DNA of 64,000 nt from NCBI GenBank assembly GCA_947259215.1, contig CAMYLJ010000011.1:198743-262742 (forward strand), in the 5' to 3' direction. Of the stretch, positions 44,492-52,251 are shown one piece after another. The position numbers were made by a program, and so were the translations under genes. The DNA comes from an uncultured delta proteobacterium (lineage in GTDB: Bacteria > Myxococcota_A > UBA9160 > JAFDET01). Under the pieces are notes generated by a model. The model ran no database searches. It was not told where the DNA came from and saw only the letters and a list, made by a program, of their open reading frames with translations. Within the stretch, counting starts at the first letter, position 1; each line of letters begins with the position of its first letter.

Positions 44492-45073
44492 ATGAGCAGC
44501 GCAGCACGACCCATCGCCAACCTGCGGAGCGCCACGGGCATCCCCACCGGACGCCTGGCGGTCTGGTGGGTGGTGGCCTCGGAGATCGTGATCTTCGGCG
44601 GCATCCTGGCCTCCTATATCATGTTCCGCCTGGCCCACGACGCCTGGACCGTGCAGGCCGCCAACACCAACACGACCATCGGCGCCATCAATACCTTCGT
44701 GCTGCTCACGTCGAGCCTGTTCGCGGTGCTGGGCCACGCGAATGCGGTCGATGGCAACGGCAAGCGCGCGGCGTTCTTCCTGCGCCTGACGGCCCTGGGC
44801 GGCGCGATCTTCATCGCGATCAAGTCCTACGAGTGGTACACCGAGATCAGCCACGGCTTCACGATCACGTCGAATACCTTCTGGTCGTTCTACTACACGG
44901 CTGCCGGGCTCCACGCCCTGCACGTGATCGCCGGCGCCGTGATCCTGCTGCTGATCGCCAGGGACGCAGCCAAGAACCTGGAGCTTCACCGGGTGGAGCT
45001 GATCGGGATCTACTGGCACTTCGTCGACATCGTCTGGATCTTCCTCTTCCCGCTCCTCTACATCGCGAAGTAG
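44492..45073 (+). CDS. coxC: cytochrome c oxidase subunit III
   Basis: 193 residues with five TM helices, the short form of subunit III. AVWWVVASEIVIFGGILASY, the conserved SYEWYTEISHGFTITSNTFW, GLHALHVIAGA and a C-terminal YWHFVDIVWIFLFPLLYI are typical. It stabilises subunit I and its D-channel entry. Confidence 0.93.
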   Translation: MSSAARPIANLRSATGIPTGRLAVWWVVASEIVIFGGILASYIMFRLAHDAWTVQAANTNTTIGAINTFVLLTSSLFAVLGHANAVDGNGKRAAFFLRLTALGGAIFIAIKSYEWYTEISHGFTITSNTFWSFYYTAAGLHALHVIAGAVILLLIARDAAKNLELHRVELIGIYWHFVDIVWIFLFPLLYIAK

Positions 45074-45080
45074 GACCATC

Positions 45081-45476
45081 ATGGCCGAAGCCGCAGCCCA
45101 CCACGACGAGCATCACGAGCACCCGAACTACGTGCGGATCTGGGCGATCCTGCTGGTGCTGCTGATCATCAGCGTGCTCGGGCCCATGCTCGAGATCCGG
45201 GTCGTCACGCTGCTGACGGCCTTCGGAATCGCCGTCGTGAAGGCCTACATGGTGGCCAAGAACTTCATGCACCTGAACATCGAGCCGCGCTACGTGGTCT
45301 ACCTCATGGCGACCATGCTGGTATTCATGCTGCTATTCTTTGCCGGCGTGGCTCCGGACGTGATGCGCTTCGAGGGCGACAACTGGGTCAAGCCCATGCA
45401 GTCGACCGCCGCCCCGGGCACCCTGGGGCACCCGGACTTCGTCCCCCACGGCGAGGCGGGCGGCGAGCACCACTAG
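45081..45476 (+). CDS. cytochrome c oxidase subunit IV family protein
   Basis: 131 residues: a His-rich N-terminus (AAAHHDEHHEHPNYVRIW), then three TM segments (ILLVLLIISVLGPM, LLTAFGIAVVKAYMVAKNFMHL, MATMLVFMLLFFAGVAP). KAYMVAKNFMHL is the family signature. The His-rich ends could bind copper, but this is not shown. Confidence 0.85.
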   Translation: MAEAAAHHDEHHEHPNYVRIWAILLVLLIISVLGPMLEIRVVTLLTAFGIAVVKAYMVAKNFMHLNIEPRYVVYLMATMLVFMLLFFAGVAPDVMRFEGDNWVKPMQSTAAPGTLGHPDFVPHGEAGGEHH

Positions 45477-45491
45477 CCGAGGAGTTCCCCC

Positions 45492-46079
45492 ATGGCCCAG
45501 CGCGACCTCCGCCTGGTCCACGACGCGGCGAGCGAGCCGGGTCCGATCCTCCCGAGCTCCGTCCTCGGCACCCTGATCTTCGTGTTGACCGAGATCATGC
45601 TCTTCGCGGGCTTGATCAGCGCCTTCATGATCGTGCGCGGCGGCACCGTGGAGTGGCCCCCGCCCGGGCAGCCGCGGCTGCCGGTGGAGGCGACGGCGCT
45701 CAACACGGCTGCGCTGCTCGCCTCCGGCCTCCTGATCTGGATGGCCGGGCGGGCCTACCGCGGTGACCGCGCGCAGGCCGGAGGTCCCTTCGCCGCGGGA
45801 CTCGCGCTGGGCGCCTTCTTCGTGGTCTTCCAGGGGTTCGAGTGGGCCCGGCTCCTGGCCCAGGGGCTGACCTTGACCTCCAGCACCCACGGCAGCTTCT
45901 TCTACCTGATCGTGGGAACCCACGCGCTGCACGCCATCGTGGCCCTGGGAATCCTCGTCTGGGCCTTCCAGCTGCACAGCCGCCGGGAGCTGCGCCCGAG
46001 CACCTTCACGGCCGCGCGGACCTTCTGGTACTTCGTGGTCGGCGTCTGGCCGGTCCTCTACCTGCGGGTCTACCTGTGA
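45492..46079 (+). CDS. second haem-copper oxidase subunit III-like protein
   Basis: 195 residues with five TM helices: LGTLIFVLTEIMLFAGLISA, FQGFEWARLLAQGLTLTSST, HGSFFYLIVGTHALHAIVAL and FWYFVVGVWPVLYL. It is a paralogue of coxC two genes upstream, so the operon encodes two subunit III copies. Its stop overlaps the GTG of the next gene (GTGA). Confidence 0.85.
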   Translation: MAQRDLRLVHDAASEPGPILPSSVLGTLIFVLTEIMLFAGLISAFMIVRGGTVEWPPPGQPRLPVEATALNTAALLASGLLIWMAGRAYRGDRAQAGGPFAAGLALGAFFVVFQGFEWARLLAQGLTLTSSTHGSFFYLIVGTHALHAIVALGILVWAFQLHSRRELRPSTFTAARTFWYFVVGVWPVLYLRVYL

Positions 46080-46324
46080 GGGGCCGACTCGCCGCGCTCG
46101 TACTGGTCGCCGGCACGCTCGCCCCCCGGTCGAGCCACGCCTGCGCGGTCTGCTTCTCGGGCGCGGACGGCGCGCGGGTGGCGTTCCTGCTCACCACGGC
46201 GCTCCTCACCGTGCTGCCGCTGGCGCTGCTGGGCGGATTCGCCTGGTGGCTACGCCGGCGCATGCGCGAGCTCGACTCCGACGCCCGGGAGGACGTCCCG
46301 GTCGAGACGCCGCAGTCCCGCTAG
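46076..46324 (+). CDS. small membrane protein with a CxxC motif
   Basis: 82 residues starting GTG inside the previous stop. Signal-like ALVLVAGTLAPRSSHA is followed at once by CAVCFSGADGA, then one TM segment (LLTTALLTVLPLALLGGFAWWL) and a charged tail. The extracytoplasmic CxxC placed next to oxidase genes suggests a role in metal or thiol handling during assembly (inference). Its stop shares CTAG with ctaB. Confidence 0.65.
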   Translation: MRGRLAALVLVAGTLAPRSSHACAVCFSGADGARVAFLLTTALLTVLPLALLGGFAWWLRRRMRELDSDAREDVPVETPQSR

Positions 46325-47193
46325 ACCGCCCGGTCCAGCAGCATCGCCAGGAAGAGCGCGAACAGGTACACGAGCGAGACCCGGAAGACGCGGCGCGCCG
46401 CCGCCGTGGTGCGCTCGCGCAGGACCCGCACCACGTGCCACACGAACCAGGCGTCGAGCGCCAGCGCTGCCGCCAGGTAGAGCCCGCCCAGCATGCCCAG
46501 GGGCACCGGCGCCAGGGTCACCGGAACCAGCGCCAGCGAGTACCAGAGCATGCGCCAGCGGGTCGGCTGGTCGCCGATCACGCTCGGCAGCATGGGGATG
46601 CCGGCGGCCTCGTAGTCGCGCTTGCGGAAGAGCGCGATCGCCCACACGTGGGGCGGCTGCCAGAAGAAGACGATGGCGAAGAGCAGCCAGCCGGCCGGCC
46701 CGACGTGCCCGTTCACCGCGGCGTCGGCGATCAGCGGCGCCGCCGCGCCCGCAGCACCACCGACGACGGCGTTCCAGGCGGAGCGCGGCTTCAGCCAGAC
46801 CGTGTAGACGAAGACGTAGAAGAGGATGCTCGCCACGCCGAGGGCCGCGGCGGTGGGCCCGCCGACCCGCCACAGCAGGCCCGTCGAGACGAAGGCCAGC
46901 ACCCAGCCGAAGACGAGCGCCCGGCCCGGCGCCAGCCGGTCGGCCGGCAGCGGACGCGCCCGGGTGCGCGCCATGCGGGCGTCGCGGTCGCGCTCGAGAT
47001 AGCAGTTGAAGGTGTTGGCGGCGGCGGCCGCCAGCGCGATGCCCGCCAGGACGGCCACGGCGAAGCCCGGCTGGGGCCAGGCGCCGCCCGCCAGGATCAG
47101 CGCCGGCAGCCCGGTGAAGATCACCAGCAGCAGCACCCGCGGCTTGGTGAGCTCCGCGTAGGTGGCGGCGGTCGTGGCCAGCGCCCGGGCCAT
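46321..47193 (-). CDS. ctaB: protohaem IX farnesyltransferase (haem O synthase)
   Basis: 290 residues with about nine TM helices of the UbiA superfamily. NCYLERDRDARMARTRARPL carries the prenyl-diphosphate-binding acidic residues, and FVYTVWLKPRSAWNAVVGG and FFWQPPHVWAIALF are family-conserved. It supplies haem O/A for the oxidase encoded convergently next to it. ATG 47193 follows GAGGAG. Confidence 0.94.
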   Translation of the reverse strand: MARALATTAATYAELTKPRVLLLVIFTGLPALILAGGAWPQPGFAVAVLAGIALAAAAANTFNCYLERDRDARMARTRARPLPADRLAPGRALVFGWVLAFVSTGLLWRVGGPTAAALGVASILFYVFVYTVWLKPRSAWNAVVGGAAGAAAPLIADAAVNGHVGPAGWLLFAIVFFWQPPHVWAIALFRKRDYEAAGIPMLPSVIGDQPTRWRMLWYSLALVPVTLAPVPLGMLGGLYLAAALALDAWFVWHVVRVLRERTTAAARRVFRVSLVYLFALFLAMLLDRAV

Positions 47194-47322
47194 CGCGTCG
47201 GACTCCTCGCGTGCGAGCGGGGAATCCGCTCTGCGGGCGAGGGGATGGTTACCACACGGATGCCCGCTCCTCCAGCGATCCCCCTGCGTTCTCGGGGGCT
47301 TACGGGACCCCGGGGGACCCGC

Positions 47323-47336
47323 TACCGTGGCGCCCC
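47323..47336 (+). promoter_or_regulatory. leaderless-type promoter of the acyltransferase gene
   Basis: TACCGT (47323-47328) is 8 nt before the ATG at 47337, the same spacing as at leuS, with no Shine-Dalgarno. Confidence 0.5.
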
Positions 47337-48020
47337 ATGCGCGCGCGCCACCTCCTCGCCCATCCGGCGGTCGGCGCCCTGATCGGCGCACTCGCGGCCT
47401 GGCTGCTGCGCGCGCTCGGCGCCACCTGGCGCGTCCGGGTGCTCGGCCCGGAGCTGCACGCCGATGGCCAGGTGCGGCTCGGCGCGCTGTGGCACCGGGA
47501 CGCGGCCCTCGGCGCCTGGTTCTACCGCGACCGCGGGATCCTGATGCCGGTGAGCCAGTCCCGCGACGGCGACATCTTCGACGCGATGCTGGTCCGACTG
47601 GGCTTCTCCTCGAGCGCCCGCGGCTCGAGCTCCCGGGGTGGGCTGGGCCTGCTGCGGCGGCTGATCCGCGGACTGCGCTCGGACCTCACCGTGGCGGTCC
47701 TGCCCGATGGCCCGCGCGGACCCGCGCGCCAGGCGAAACCCGGGGTAATCGCCCTCGCCGCAGCGACCGGAAAGCCCATCTTCCCCGTCGCCCTGGCTGG
47801 GGAGCCCGCATGGACCACCGGGAGCTGGGACCGGATCCGACTGCCCAGGCCCTTCGCCCGCGTGGTGTGCGCCTACGGCGAGCCGCTCGCGGTGCCCCGT
47901 GAGCTCGACGAGGCCGCCCGCGAATCCTGCCTCAAGGAGCTGGAGCGGCGACTCGATGCACTCCGCGCCCGGGTGGATCGGGAGGTGGGGGCACCGCCGG
48001 ACCCACCGCCGGGGGAGTGA
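47337..48020 (+). CDS. DUF374 lysophospholipid acyltransferase-like protein
   Basis: 227 residues. An N-terminal hydrophobic helix, then GALWHRDAALGAW, SQSRDGDIFDAMLVRLGFSS, TVAVLPDGPRGPARQAKPGV and GKPIFPVALA, the acyltransferase blocks of the DUF374 family. It probably transfers an acyl chain in lipid A or phospholipid metabolism. The next gene begins inside its stop (GTGA). Confidence 0.85.
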   Translation: MRARHLLAHPAVGALIGALAAWLLRALGATWRVRVLGPELHADGQVRLGALWHRDAALGAWFYRDRGILMPVSQSRDGDIFDAMLVRLGFSSSARGSSSRGGLGLLRRLIRGLRSDLTVAVLPDGPRGPARQAKPGVIALAAATGKPIFPVALAGEPAWTTGSWDRIRLPRPFARVVCAYGEPLAVPRELDEAARESCLKELERRLDALRARVDREVGAPPDPPPGE

Positions 48021-48733
48021 CGGGAGCGGGCGTGGGAACGCGGATCCGGGTGCTGAGCGCCAACCTGAGAAACGGCGGCGTGGATCCCCCGGCCCTGGCG
48101 GAGCTGGTGGTCGCGACCGACGCGGACGTGGCGTGCCTCCAGGAAATGACGCCGGAGCAGGCCGAGGCCGTGGCCGAGCGGCTCCCCCACGGTCGCCTCG
48201 AGCCCGCCCGGAACCACCAGGGCATGGGCATCGCGCTGCGCGCCCCGGCCCGGCTGGAACGCATCGCCCTGCCGGATCGCGACGCCCGCGTCGCCCGGGT
48301 GGAGCCGGACGCCTGGCCGGGCCTGGCGGCGTCGCTCGAGATCATCTCGGTGCACCTCACCGCCCCGCACGTCCGACCCTACTGGCGCTCGCTGGCCTGG
48401 CGCCGCGCCCAGCTGCGCGCGCTGCTGCGGCACCTGGACGCCGACCCCGGCCGCCCGCGGGCGCTGCTCGGGGACCTGAACGCCTCGCCGGCCTGGCCCC
48501 TCTACCGCGGGCTCGCGCGGCGTCTGACCGACGCGCCGGCCGCGGTCGCACGCCGACGCGGCGCCCGCGCGCCCCGCACCTGGGGGCCGGGCCCGAATGC
48601 GCCGCGGCTGCTGCGCATCGATCACGTCCTGGTGGAGCGCGTGCACGCCGAGGAGGCCCGGGCGCTGAAGCTGCCGGGCAGCGACCACAACGCCCTGGTG
48701 CTGGACCTCCGCCCGCTGGCCGATCCCGACTGA
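48017..48733 (+). CDS. endonuclease/exonuclease/phosphatase family protein
   Basis: 238 residues, GTG start in the preceding stop. EEP fold motifs: VLSANLRNGG, DVACLQEMTPE (metal glutamate), ISVHLTAPH, LGDLNASPAW and the C-terminal IDHVLV with GSDHNALVLDL (catalytic His). The substrate may be DNA, a phospholipid or an inositol phosphate. It is translationally coupled to the acyltransferase, hinting at lipid chemistry. The repeat copy starts at its stop codon. Confidence 0.87.
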   Translation: MTGAGVGTRIRVLSANLRNGGVDPPALAELVVATDADVACLQEMTPEQAEAVAERLPHGRLEPARNHQGMGIALRAPARLERIALPDRDARVARVEPDAWPGLAASLEIISVHLTAPHVRPYWRSLAWRRAQLRALLRHLDADPGRPRALLGDLNASPAWPLYRGLARRLTDAPAAVARRRGARAPRTWGPGPNAPRLLRIDHVLVERVHAEEARALKLPGSDHNALVLDLRPLADPD

Positions 48734-48834
48734 TCTCCGCTCGCCTTCGGGAGAGGAGAATCGGAAGTCGGCCAGGAGCCGACTTCCCAGCTTGCTTGGC
48801 GCTGTCGCTGAGACCGCTGCGCGCCCGGCGATCC
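48731..48834. repeat. dispersed intergenic repeat, copy 2
   Basis: It begins in the TGA of the EEP gene. The stem GGAAGTCGGC (48763-48772) pairs with GCCGACTTCC (48778-48787) over a 5-nt loop. Relative to copy 1 at 4214-4319 the stem differs by one compensated base pair. The downstream block TGCTTGGCGCTGTC and GAGACCGCTGCGCG is shared. Confidence 0.75.
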
Positions 48835-48977
48835 GGCGGGGGAGCGTAGGCGCGACCTGGGGGCGCCGGGCTTGCGGGGCGTCGATCGTCCGTCGACGCG
48901 CGCGCGACGCGGCGGCTCAGTCGGCCCGAAGCCCGCGCGAGCTTCGCCTCCCAACGGAGCGACGGGCGGGTGGCCGC

Positions 48978-49151
48978 CACCTCGTGGCAGGGCCGTGCCA
49001 CGCGACCGCCCCGGATGCCGCTGCAAGGCTCCGCCGAACGAACGGCATCCCTGCAAGATGCGCGGGACCTCGGCCTCTCGCGGACCGCCCGGCCGATGAG
49101 GACGGACCAGCGAGGGACTCCCGTCTCCCCAAGAGGCCCTGCCACGAGGTG
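48978..49151. ncRNA. candidate structured RNA closed by a 17-bp inverted repeat
   Basis: CACCTCGTGGCAGGGCC (48978-48994) is the exact reverse complement of 49135-49151. Inside are an 8-bp stem 49013-49020/49043-49050 (GGATGCCG/CGGCATCC) and a bulged stem 49068-49075/49091-49101. The left arm can instead form a local 7-bp hairpin, 48983-48989/48996-49002, so alternative folds compete. It lies in a 473-bp gap (48734-49206) between convergent genes; the remainder beyond the repeat holds no coding signal I trust. The strand is unknown. It could be a 6S-like rod RNA, an attenuator-like element or a terminator array. Confidence 0.4.
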
Positions 49152-49206
49152 CCCCACCCGCCAGCACGACCTCCGCAGGAGGTCACGCCCGCGCACCCTC
49201 CCGCAG

Positions 49207-51504
49207 CTAGCCGAGATCGTCGATGATGCTGCGGAGCCAGCGGCCGACGTCGGGGTGCTGCAGCAGCCCGTCGTGGCGCAGGCGCTCGGCGGCCACGCGC
49301 TTCACCTCGAGCGCGGTGCCCTTCTCGAGGGCGCGGCGTGCGTCGTCCTCCAGGTCGCCGGACTCCAGGGCGCGCACCACCTCCTTGATCGGCGGCACGG
49401 CGCTCGGTGCCGCCGAGAGCTCCGTCACGCCGAGCCCGACGAGGATGGGTACGGCCAGGGGATCGCCCGCCATCTCGCCGCACACCGAGAGCGGGATGTC
49501 GGCACGGCGCGCGGCGCGCACGCTGCGGTCGATCAGCGCCAGCACGCCGGGGTGCAACGAGTCGTACAGGTGGTCCACCCGCTCGTTGCCGCGGTCCACG
49601 GCCAGCGTGTACTGGGTGAGATCGTTGGTCCCGACGCTGAAGAAGTCGCACTCGTGGGCCAGGGCATCGGCGATCAACGCAGCCGACGGCACCTCGATCA
49701 TGATGCCCACAGGGATCTTGGCGTCGAACGCTTCGCCGCGCTTCTCCAGCTCGACCTTCGACTCCTCCACCAGCTCACGCGCCCGACGCAGCTCCGGAAG
49801 CGTGCAGATCATCGGCAGCAGCAGCCGCACGTTGCCGTGGGCGCTGGCGCGCAGGATCGCGCGCAGCTGGGCCCGGAACGCGCGCTCGTTGGAGAGCGAC
49901 ATCCGGATCGAGCGCCAGCCGAGCTGCGGGTTCTCCTCGCGGGCAAACCCCGGGATCGGCACCGACTTGTCACCGCCGAGATCGAGGGTGCGGATCGTGA
50001 CCGGGCGCGGCGCCAGGTACTCGGCCACCTGCTCGTACAGGCGCTCCTGCTCGTTCTCCTCGGGAAAGCCGCGGTGCGCCAGCGCCAGCAGCTCCGTGCG
50101 GAAGAGGCCCACGCCCTCGGCGCCGTGGCGATCCACCAGGGGCAGGTCGTGCCACAGCCCCGCGTTGGCGGTCAGCACGATGTGGCGGCCGTCGCGGGTC
50201 TCCGCCGGGCGGCTCCCCAGGGCGTCGAGATGCTCCACCTCGATGGCGTGCCGCTGCTGGGCCCGCGCGTACTCGCCGCGCAGGCCCTCGTCGGGCGCCA
50301 GGTAGACGCGCCCGCTGGCGCCGTCGACGATGGCGTCCTCGCCCGGCCGCGCCTGGGTCAGGATGCCGGCAGCGCCGGTCACGAGCGGGATCTCGAGGGA
50401 GCGGGCGAAGATCGCTCCGTGGGAGGTGGCGCCGCCGTGCTCGGCCACGATGGCGCCGATCTTGTCCACCTCCAAGGTGGCGAAGTGGTTGGGCAGGATG
50501 CTGTCGGTCACCACGATCGCGCCTTCGGAGAGCCGCACGTTGTGGTGGCGCACCCCGAGCAGGTTGGCCATCACGCGCAGCCCCGCGTCCTGGATGTCGT
50601 CTCCGCGCTCGCGGAAGTAGGGGTCCTCGATGCTCTCGAAGGTCTTGCGGTAGGCGGCGAGCACCTTGCGCAGGGCCGAAAGGGCGTTCGGCGTCTCGGC
50701 CACGGCCTGTTCGACGCTCTGCACGAAGCCCGAGTCCTCGAGGATCTGGATGTGCGTGTTGAAGACGGCGGCGAACTCGGGCCCGAAGCGTTCGCCCACC
50801 TGGTCGCGCACCTCGTGCAGGTCGCGTCGGGCCTCCGCGAGTGCCTCCAGCAGATCCGAGCGTTCCCGCTCCGGATCGTCGCTCGGCCGGTAGACCAGCT
50901 GCTCCAGGTCGAGAGGATCCTCGAGACGGTAGATCGGCCCGATCGCCACACCGCGCGCCGCCGGGATGCCCCGCACCTCCACGTTGCGCGCGGGGCGGTC
51001 CGCCTCGCCCATGGACATGGGCAGGCCGGAGTGCGCCAGCTCGTCCAGCACCTGGGCGCGTTCGTCGGCGGTGCTGGTCACCAGCGCCAGCAGCTGCGCG
51101 TTCATCACCACCGGCGCGATCAGCCGGGCGCAGGTCTGGAGGAGCGCCACCTCCGAGGGCTGGAACGAGCGCGGCTTCTCGGTCTGCACGGCGATGACGC
51201 CGATCGAGATGTTGCGCAGCACGATGGGTGCAGCCATCAGCGAGGCGAAGCGATCCTCACCGGATTCCGGGAAGTGGCGGAAAGCCGGGTGCTCGCGGGC
51301 GTGCTCGATGCCGATGGGCTCCGCGCTCTGGGCCGCCACACCGACGAGGCCCTCGCCGAAGGCCACCCGCACCTGCCCCACGGCTCCCGGGTCGAGCCCG
51401 TTGCTGGCGCGAAGGGTCAGGTGCTGGAGGTCAGCGTCGGTCAGGTAGATCGAGCAGGCGTCGGCCTGGAGCCGCTGCGCCACCAGATCCACGACGTTCC
51501 CCAT
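49207..51504 (-). CDS. ptsP: phosphoenolpyruvate-protein phosphotransferase PtsP (EI-Ntr)
   Basis: 765 residues from ATG 51504. N-terminal GAF domain (DACSIYLTDADLQHL), then EI domains: phosphohistidine in GGATSHGAIFARSLEIP, FRTELLALA, and the PEP-binding barrel with EVPSAALIADALAHECDFFS and VCGEMAGDP. It phosphorylates NPr in the regulatory PTS-Ntr. Homologous sequence (DRITLLADVAEIVSHSHD) continues upstream in frame with no ATG/GTG/TTG; an ATT at 51576-51574 with GGGGG five nt upstream is a candidate true start. Confidence 0.94.
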   Translation of the reverse strand: MGNVVDLVAQRLQADACSIYLTDADLQHLTLRASNGLDPGAVGQVRVAFGEGLVGVAAQSAEPIGIEHAREHPAFRHFPESGEDRFASLMAAPIVLRNISIGVIAVQTEKPRSFQPSEVALLQTCARLIAPVVMNAQLLALVTSTADERAQVLDELAHSGLPMSMGEADRPARNVEVRGIPAARGVAIGPIYRLEDPLDLEQLVYRPSDDPERERSDLLEALAEARRDLHEVRDQVGERFGPEFAAVFNTHIQILEDSGFVQSVEQAVAETPNALSALRKVLAAYRKTFESIEDPYFRERGDDIQDAGLRVMANLLGVRHHNVRLSEGAIVVTDSILPNHFATLEVDKIGAIVAEHGGATSHGAIFARSLEIPLVTGAAGILTQARPGEDAIVDGASGRVYLAPDEGLRGEYARAQQRHAIEVEHLDALGSRPAETRDGRHIVLTANAGLWHDLPLVDRHGAEGVGLFRTELLALAHRGFPEENEQERLYEQVAEYLAPRPVTIRTLDLGGDKSVPIPGFAREENPQLGWRSIRMSLSNERAFRAQLRAILRASAHGNVRLLLPMICTLPELRRARELVEESKVELEKRGEAFDAKIPVGIMIEVPSAALIADALAHECDFFSVGTNDLTQYTLAVDRGNERVDHLYDSLHPGVLALIDRSVRAARRADIPLSVCGEMAGDPLAVPILVGLGVTELSAAPSAVPPIKEVVRALESGDLEDDARRALEKGTALEVKRVAAERLRHDGLLQHPDVGRWLRSIIDDLG

Positions 51505-51699
51505 TGTCTCCGTAAAGTCGTGGGAGTGGGAGACGATCTCGGCGACATCCGCCAGTAGGGTGATGCGATCCGGAATGGCTACCCCCAGCCAGTAGTCGGG
51601 CGCACGGGCGCACCAGCAGGGAACGGTTCCGATCGATGGTACCGAAACGGCGACCGCGCCGATCGGCGCGTCGCGTGGGTGGCGCCGGTGGCCCGGCGG

Positions 51700-51948
51700 C
51701 TAGTGCTGGGTTCCGCTGAACGGGTCGGGACGCGGGATCTGCGGGAACACGTAGTCCTTGTCCTCGAACCGCATTCCCAGCGCGATCAGGATCTTCCGCT
51801 TGGTGTCCATGCGGCAGTTCATGCCCTTCTCGACGCTGTGGATCGTGCGGAGCGCGACCTTCGCCTTGCGGGCGAGCTGGGCCTGGGTCATGAGGCGATT
51901 CTCGCGGAGCTCGCGGACTCGGTTCGGGCTTCGGCCGTTGTCTGCCAT
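51700..51948 (-). CDS. small XRE-family transcriptional regulator
   Basis: 82 residues from ATG 51948 with GGAGGGGAG upstream. Nearly all is one HTH domain: RVRELRENRLMTQAQLARKA, then RTIHSVEKGMNCRMDTKRKI and a short tail FEDKDYVFPQIPRPDPF. Similar stand-alone regulators occur in deltaproteobacterial-type genomes (recollection). It may act on ptsP, which lies 195 bp downstream on the same strand. An upstream in-frame ATG at 52140 is not supported. Confidence 0.83.
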   Translation of the reverse strand: MADNGRSPNRVRELRENRLMTQAQLARKAKVALRTIHSVEKGMNCRMDTKRKILIALGMRFEDKDYVFPQIPRPDPFSGTQH

Positions 51949-52251
51949 CTGCTCGCACTCCCCTCCCGGGCCCGGCACGGGGTTCCGGTCGGGGTACTGT
52001 TTCGGTGGTACGCGGAAATTCTTGAGCGAAAATGAGCTGTTGGGGCAATCCGAGGGATGCGGAGTCGGATTCCGGAAGCGTCCACGGCGCGGGGACATAC
52101 ACCCATCGGGCGCGTGCGCAGGAGCATTCCCCGAGGGCAACTTAGGCTTGCCCAGCCGGCAACCCCGGGGGATCGACCGCTCCGGACGACGCCCCGCGGA
52201 AATAGGGCCGGGGGGACTCTGCTAGAGTCCGCCGACCCTCCGGAGGCGCCA
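51949..52251. promoter_or_regulatory. divergent intergenic region, XRE regulator / asmA-like gene
   Basis: This is a 303-bp gap without a gene. An AT-richer patch lies at about 52005-52035. GGACTCT-GCT-AGAGTCC at 52214-52230 is a 7-bp inverted repeat overlapping TAGAGT (52223-52228), a likely -10 for the asmA-like gene, followed by CGGAGG before its TTG. GTTTCGGTGGTAC near 52000 resembles the reverse complement of GGTACCGAAAC near 51638 before ptsP. Confidence 0.4.

Noticed and set aside
48978..49151. Assignment as SRP RNA, RNase P RNA or tmRNA
   Set aside because: None of the conserved core sequences of those RNAs is present on either strand; only a generic structured RNA is supported.
48841..49200. 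Possible small genes on either strand in the gap before ptsP
   Set aside because: All frames give Arg/Pro-rich low-complexity peptides without ribosome-binding sites, and the sequence is dominated by inverted repeats.
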